A DNA stretch of 64,000 nucleotides. Origin: JAJYIW01 sp963781665 (GTDB lineage Bacteria; Chloroflexota; Anaerolineae; Anaerolineales; Anaerolineaceae). Positions 61,361-64,000 of the stretch are shown in pieces. A program made the translations under genes and the position numbers. The notes under the pieces were generated by a model, which saw only the letters and a list, made by a program, of their open reading frames with translations, made no database searches and was not told the DNA's origin. The DNA lies in contig CAWAGA010000002.1 of NCBI GenBank assembly GCA_963781665.1, positions 4,774,001-4,838,000 on the forward strand. Reading direction: 5' to 3'. Position 1 is the first letter of the stretch. Each line of letters starts with the position of its first letter.

Positions 61361-62143
61361 TTATAGAGGAGGCGCAAGATCGATTAAGCAGCGCCTGGTT
61401 AAAGTCCAGGCAGTTTCCTGCCGGTATTCTGCGCTGGCCCATTCATCCCCTGCATTCGAGACTGCGCTGCGAACTGCTTCTTCAGCGCCTCTACCTTCTG
61501 GACCGTCCATCACCAGAATGGGTGATCGGCCGTATCCGCCGGCAACGATCCGTCTCCTTCCAGAAGCCCATCCGGCAACGGCCACACACAACAAGGGTAG
61601 ATCTGCGGGAGTGCGCGAGACTTTGTGAAACGCAAGCTCCATCCTTGCCGGCCATTTCACGGTTACCAGGATCAGACCAGGGTGATCGATCACTGCACCC
61701 CTGGAACTATCTCGCACGGCCAGCCAATCGCCAAACCCAATTTCATACCCTCCTGGTTCCCAAACCAGATTTGCGTCCATCGCCATAAAGATCGTTGCTA
61801 AAGGAGAGCGCCCATTCGAAGCGATCAAGGTGCCACCGAGAGTTGCGATTTGCCTGCGATTTGACGTAGCTTCGAGGCGAATCACTTCAGCCAATACTGG
61901 GGAGATGATTTCTGCATCGAACACAGACTGCAGAGTTGCAGTTGCGCCTACCGTGATGAAAGCTCCTTCCTGGCTGATCTTATTCAATCCAAGACCTTGC
62001 AAATCGACAACGGCAAACGCCTCTTTACTATTATGCGGCAGGTCGGTTCCCCCTCCTAACGGTACCGTTCGAGGGGTTTTCCTGCTGAGCGCTTTGACTG
62101 CAGCATCCATCGTCCCGGGCCGGAGATATTCAATAATCGTCAT
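61361..62143 (-). CDS. FAD-binding subunit of a molybdenum hydroxylase
   Basis: This 260-residue CoxM/XdhB-type flavoprotein has VPLGGGTDLPHNSKE (the first FAD loop), EATSNRRQIATLGGTLIASNGRSPLAT (the second FAD loop) and a C-terminal CO-dehydrogenase-flavoprotein-like region that looks shorter than usual. It lies 14 bases upstream of the fused Fe-S/Mo subunit gene, with which it would make a two-polypeptide enzyme. Its ATG overlaps the thioesterase stop by 4 bases. Confidence 0.83.
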   Translation of the reverse strand: MTIIEYLRPGTMDAAVKALSRKTPRTVPLGGGTDLPHNSKEAFAVVDLQGLGLNKISQEGAFITVGATATLQSVFDAEIISPVLAEVIRLEATSNRRQIATLGGTLIASNGRSPLATIFMAMDANLVWEPGGYEIGFGDWLAVRDSSRGAVIDHPGLILVTVKWPARMELAFHKVSRTPADLPLLCVAVAGWASGRRRIVAGGYGRSPILVMDGPEGRGAEEAVRSAVSNAGDEWASAEYRQETAWTLTRRCLIDLAPPL

Positions 62144-62619
62144 GGCTTCAACTCACCATCCGGGTAAACTTGCCAACCCAGGGCTTCATGATCGATACTA
62201 TCCAGGGTTTCCTGAGGAACATCTACCAATACTGCCTCTGCCTGCGCCAGTAAATCCCCCTCTGGCCCAAAAATTTCGCCTCGAGCCTTTGCTATCCGTC
62301 CACGGCTTTCTCCGGCATGTCCAAGGATTCTCAGCGGTCGGTTCAGGGGCACCGGTTTGCGATAACGGATTGTCAATTGAGCTGTGTACATAAACCGGTC
62401 AGTATCTGTACCCATCAGAGAGCGCCCACTGGCTTCATCGAGCATCGCAGCAATCACACCACCGTGAACGATCCCCGGATAGCTTTGAAATTGGGAAGGG
62501 ACAGTGTATTCTGCAACCACTTCACCAGGTTCGGGTTCAAAGAAATCCATCTTTAAGCCATTAAAATTCTCGACACCACATACGAAACAAGAGCGTGAAT
62601 TGGGCTGTTTAAAGGTCAT
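62140..62619 (-). CDS. Hotdog-fold thioesterase (PaaI-like)
   Basis: This 159-residue protein has an N-terminal Cys pair (SCFVCGVENFNGL) and the hotdog core with GIVHGGVIAAMLDEASGRSL, where the catalytic Asp/Glu sits. RYRKPVPLNRPLRILG follows. Such enzymes hydrolyse acyl-CoA, including aromatic acyl-CoA, thioesters. Being inside the hydroxylase operon, it may release a CoA-bound intermediate of the same pathway. It starts 15 bases after the LLM gene. Confidence 0.8.
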   Translation of the reverse strand: MTFKQPNSRSCFVCGVENFNGLKMDFFEPEPGEVVAEYTVPSQFQSYPGIVHGGVIAAMLDEASGRSLMGTDTDRFMYTAQLTIRYRKPVPLNRPLRILGHAGESRGRIAKARGEIFGPEGDLLAQAEAVLVDVPQETLDSIDHEALGWQVYPDGELKP

Positions 62620-62634
62620 TTTGCTCCCTTGTTT

Positions 62635-63633
62635 TTATGATTGGGCAAAGGTATCGATCAACAATCTGACATCGCCACCGACCGGATACAATATTGGGCA
62701 GGTGCAGCCGTACTTACGATATTCAGCCACTTTAGAACGAGCTTCTTCTGGAGTCCCTGAAGCCGTTATCCGTAGAATCAAGTCTTCTGGAACCAGGTGC
62801 TTCGCTTTTTGAATTTGTTCTTGGGTAGCCGGCCACCCTAAAATCGATTGGATTTTTGTGACGATTTCTGGCGAAACCCCTGATGCTTTAGCAATATGAG
62901 GTTGCTGCGCCAGGTATTGGGTGAGCAGCTCTCGAGTTGTATCGATTGCCTTTTCGTGGTCGTGATCGACCGAACAAACCACTAACTGAGGGCGATCGAT
63001 GTCCTCCAATTTGCGGCCGGTTTTTTTTCCGCCTTTTTCGAGAAGTTCCAATGCTTTGACATTGTATTCAGGCGGCACGCAATAGTTAAGGACAGCGCCA
63101 TCGCCAATTTCTCCGGTCATTTCCATCATCTGGTCGCCGGTCGCACCAATGTAAATCGGCACGTTACGTGGCTCTCTGCGTCCATGCACGACGTCCAATT
63201 CAATTCCGTCAACCTGGATGAATTCACCGTGGAAAGTCACCCGCTCCATATTCAATAATCGTCTTAGCACCGTTACGGTCTCTCTCATCGCCAGCAGCGG
63301 CTTGGTCCGGTTGATGCCTACGTTGCGCGCCAGTGGGTCCCACCAGGCGCCTATTCCACAATAGATACGGTCAGGCGCCAGATCGTCCAGAGTCAGAAAT
63401 GTAGCCGCCAACAAACCGATATTGCGGGTCCAGTTATTGATCACCCCAGAGCCTACTTTGAGGTGGTTAGTTACCGCTGCATAAGCAGCCATAGGTACAA
63501 TCGCGTCTCTGACCAGCCGGCTTTCTGCCTGCCAGACAGCCTCGAATCCGTGTGATTCGGCATATCGAACGTAATCTAACCCATCTCTCAAGTCATGTGC
63601 ATCTTGTAAATAAAGAGCAACCCTTTCAGTCAC
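62635..63633 (-). CDS. LLM-class F420-dependent oxidoreductase
   Basis: This 332-residue protein of the luciferase-like monooxygenase fold shows GLDYVRYAESHGFEAVWQAE, VGSGVINNWTRNIGLLAATFLTLDDLAPDRIYCGIGAWWDPLA and VPIYIGATGDQMMEMTGEIGDGAVLNY. The last is typical of the coenzyme F420-dependent group (methylene-H4MPT reductase-like). The neighbouring cofC gene supports F420 as cofactor rather than FMN. The substrate is unknown; a ring reduction or alcohol/aldehyde step in the same pathway is plausible. Confidence 0.85.
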   Translation of the reverse strand: MTERVALYLQDAHDLRDGLDYVRYAESHGFEAVWQAESRLVRDAIVPMAAYAAVTNHLKVGSGVINNWTRNIGLLAATFLTLDDLAPDRIYCGIGAWWDPLARNVGINRTKPLLAMRETVTVLRRLLNMERVTFHGEFIQVDGIELDVVHGRREPRNVPIYIGATGDQMMEMTGEIGDGAVLNYCVPPEYNVKALELLEKGGKKTGRKLEDIDRPQLVVCSVDHDHEKAIDTTRELLTQYLAQQPHIAKASGVSPEIVTKIQSILGWPATQEQIQKAKHLVPEDLILRITASGTPEEARSKVAEYRKYGCTCPILYPVGGDVRLLIDTFAQS

Positions 63634-63642
63634 ATTTTCCTC

Positions 63643-64000
63643 CTATACCTGTTTTACTTCTAAAGAATGGAACAATTCCAGGTCCTCCGGAAAATCGATG
63701 TCCAGTCCGATGGAGGGTAATTCACAAATCTCCAGACGGATGCCGGCTTTAACAACCCGCTCACAGTGCCTTTTGAATGATCCCGGTCCATAGGTATATT
63801 CAATCAACCCGGCCGGCGAAACCAGCAGAGCATTGGTTCCATCACCACGCCTGTCAGGCACGATGACGACAACTGGAGGTTGCTCAGCTAATTTAATGAT
63901 TGTTCGAAGATCTTGCGAATTTAGAAGGGGTAAATCCGCTGGTAAGATTAAAACCCCTTGAATCGAATAAGCCTTTGCGACGATGGTCGCCCTACGAAGA
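63643..64000 (-). CDS. cofC: CofC-like phospholactate/phosphoenolpyruvate guanylyltransferase (cut by the window edge)
   Basis: The last 118 residues of CofC are present. The nucleotidyl-transferase loop GVLILPADLPLL is followed by VPDRRGDGTNALL, with GPGSFKRH near the substrate site, and then by DIDFPEDLELF. CofC activates 2-phospholactate, or phosphoenolpyruvate in many bacteria, with GTP to build the side chain of coenzyme F420. The 5' end lies beyond base 64000. It ends 9 bases before the LLM gene in the same direction, so an F420 biosynthesis gene and an F420 user share a transcript. Confidence 0.85.
   Translation of the reverse strand, partial: LRRATIVAKAYSIQGVLILPADLPLLNSQDLRTIIKLAEQPPVVVIVPDRRGDGTNALLVSPAGLIEYTYGPGSFKRHCERVVKAGIRLEICELPSIGLDIDFPEDLELFHSLEVKQV

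Noticed and set aside
1..64000. tRNA, rRNA or attachment sites
   Set aside because: No T-loop-like or anticodon-arm pattern in a cloverleaf context and no rRNA stretches were recognised on either strand by eye.

Overview
The window looks like a chromosomal segment of an uncultured Chloroflexota bacterium, probably of the Anaerolineae type. This is inferred from gene content rather than from a marker gene. The supporting genes are a fused NuoCD, a PSP1/RicT homologue, a two-subunit 2-oxoacid:ferredoxin oxidoreductase, CopC-CopD, coenzyme F420 genes (CofC and an LLM-class oxidoreductase) and YqeB/YqeC-type molybdenum hydroxylase accessory genes. No rRNA, tRNA or CRISPR array was seen.

Layout. 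(1) 1-5.9 kb is a nest of mobile DNA. Two overlapping tyrosine recombinase genes come first, the second split near codon 17 by a complete IS21-family element (562-3054) with a 6-bp target duplication. A truncated relic of a different IS21 element follows, whose end carries four 23-bp repeats and sits inside a dead response-regulator gene. (2) 6.4-10 kb carries argF, rocD and pyk on the + strand. (3) 10-21 kb on the - strand holds korA/korB with a frameshifted FadR-type regulator, a frameshifted M20 amidohydrolase, PIG-L, PSP1/RicT, an Mrp ATPase, a small Cys-rich protein and a partial complex I set (nuoB, nuoCD, nuoI). A SufR-like Fe-S sensor candidate is divergent from nuoB. (4) 22.2-23.2 kb is a secreted GH16 glucanase. 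(5) 23.2-34.9 kb is an eight-gene, tightly coupled - strand operon for an apparent surface glycan. It has two GT2 enzymes, a very large GT2/PRTase/kinase-like/HAD fusion, a flippase-kinase fusion, a polytopic membrane protein, two small membrane proteins and a CPBP-family protein. This is the most unusual system in the window. (6) 35.3-39.5 kb is a pstBSCA phosphate-uptake operon behind an 11-bp-phased PhoB/PhoP-like box. (7) 39.6-42.1 kb is a copper-type module (secreted protein plus CopC-CopD). (8) 42.3-49.4 kb holds an MFS exporter with a long leader hairpin, two small conserved genes, glmS and an S41 protease. (9) 49.4-64 kb is a continuous - strand run of 13 genes. It encodes two molybdenum hydroxylases with different subunit fusions, their XdhC, YqeB, YqeC and MobA-like maturation factors, a CBS-type pyrophosphatase, a thioesterase, an F420-dependent oxidoreductase and CofC.

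How the parts fit. Carbon and nitrogen flow through ornithine (argF/rocD), pyruvate kinase and ferredoxin-linked 2-oxoacid oxidation could feed the ferredoxin-linked or NADH-linked complex I arm. The last cluster pairs cofactor maturation with two hydroxylases and F420 chemistry, which suggests anaerobic degradation of a heterocyclic or aromatic substrate.

A caution on reading frames. At least seven otherwise well-conserved genes contain apparent single-base frameshifts (six +1, one -1), mostly at short homopolymers. Either the sequence carries systematic indel errors or the genome is decaying here. Affected genes are annotated over their full reconstructed span.
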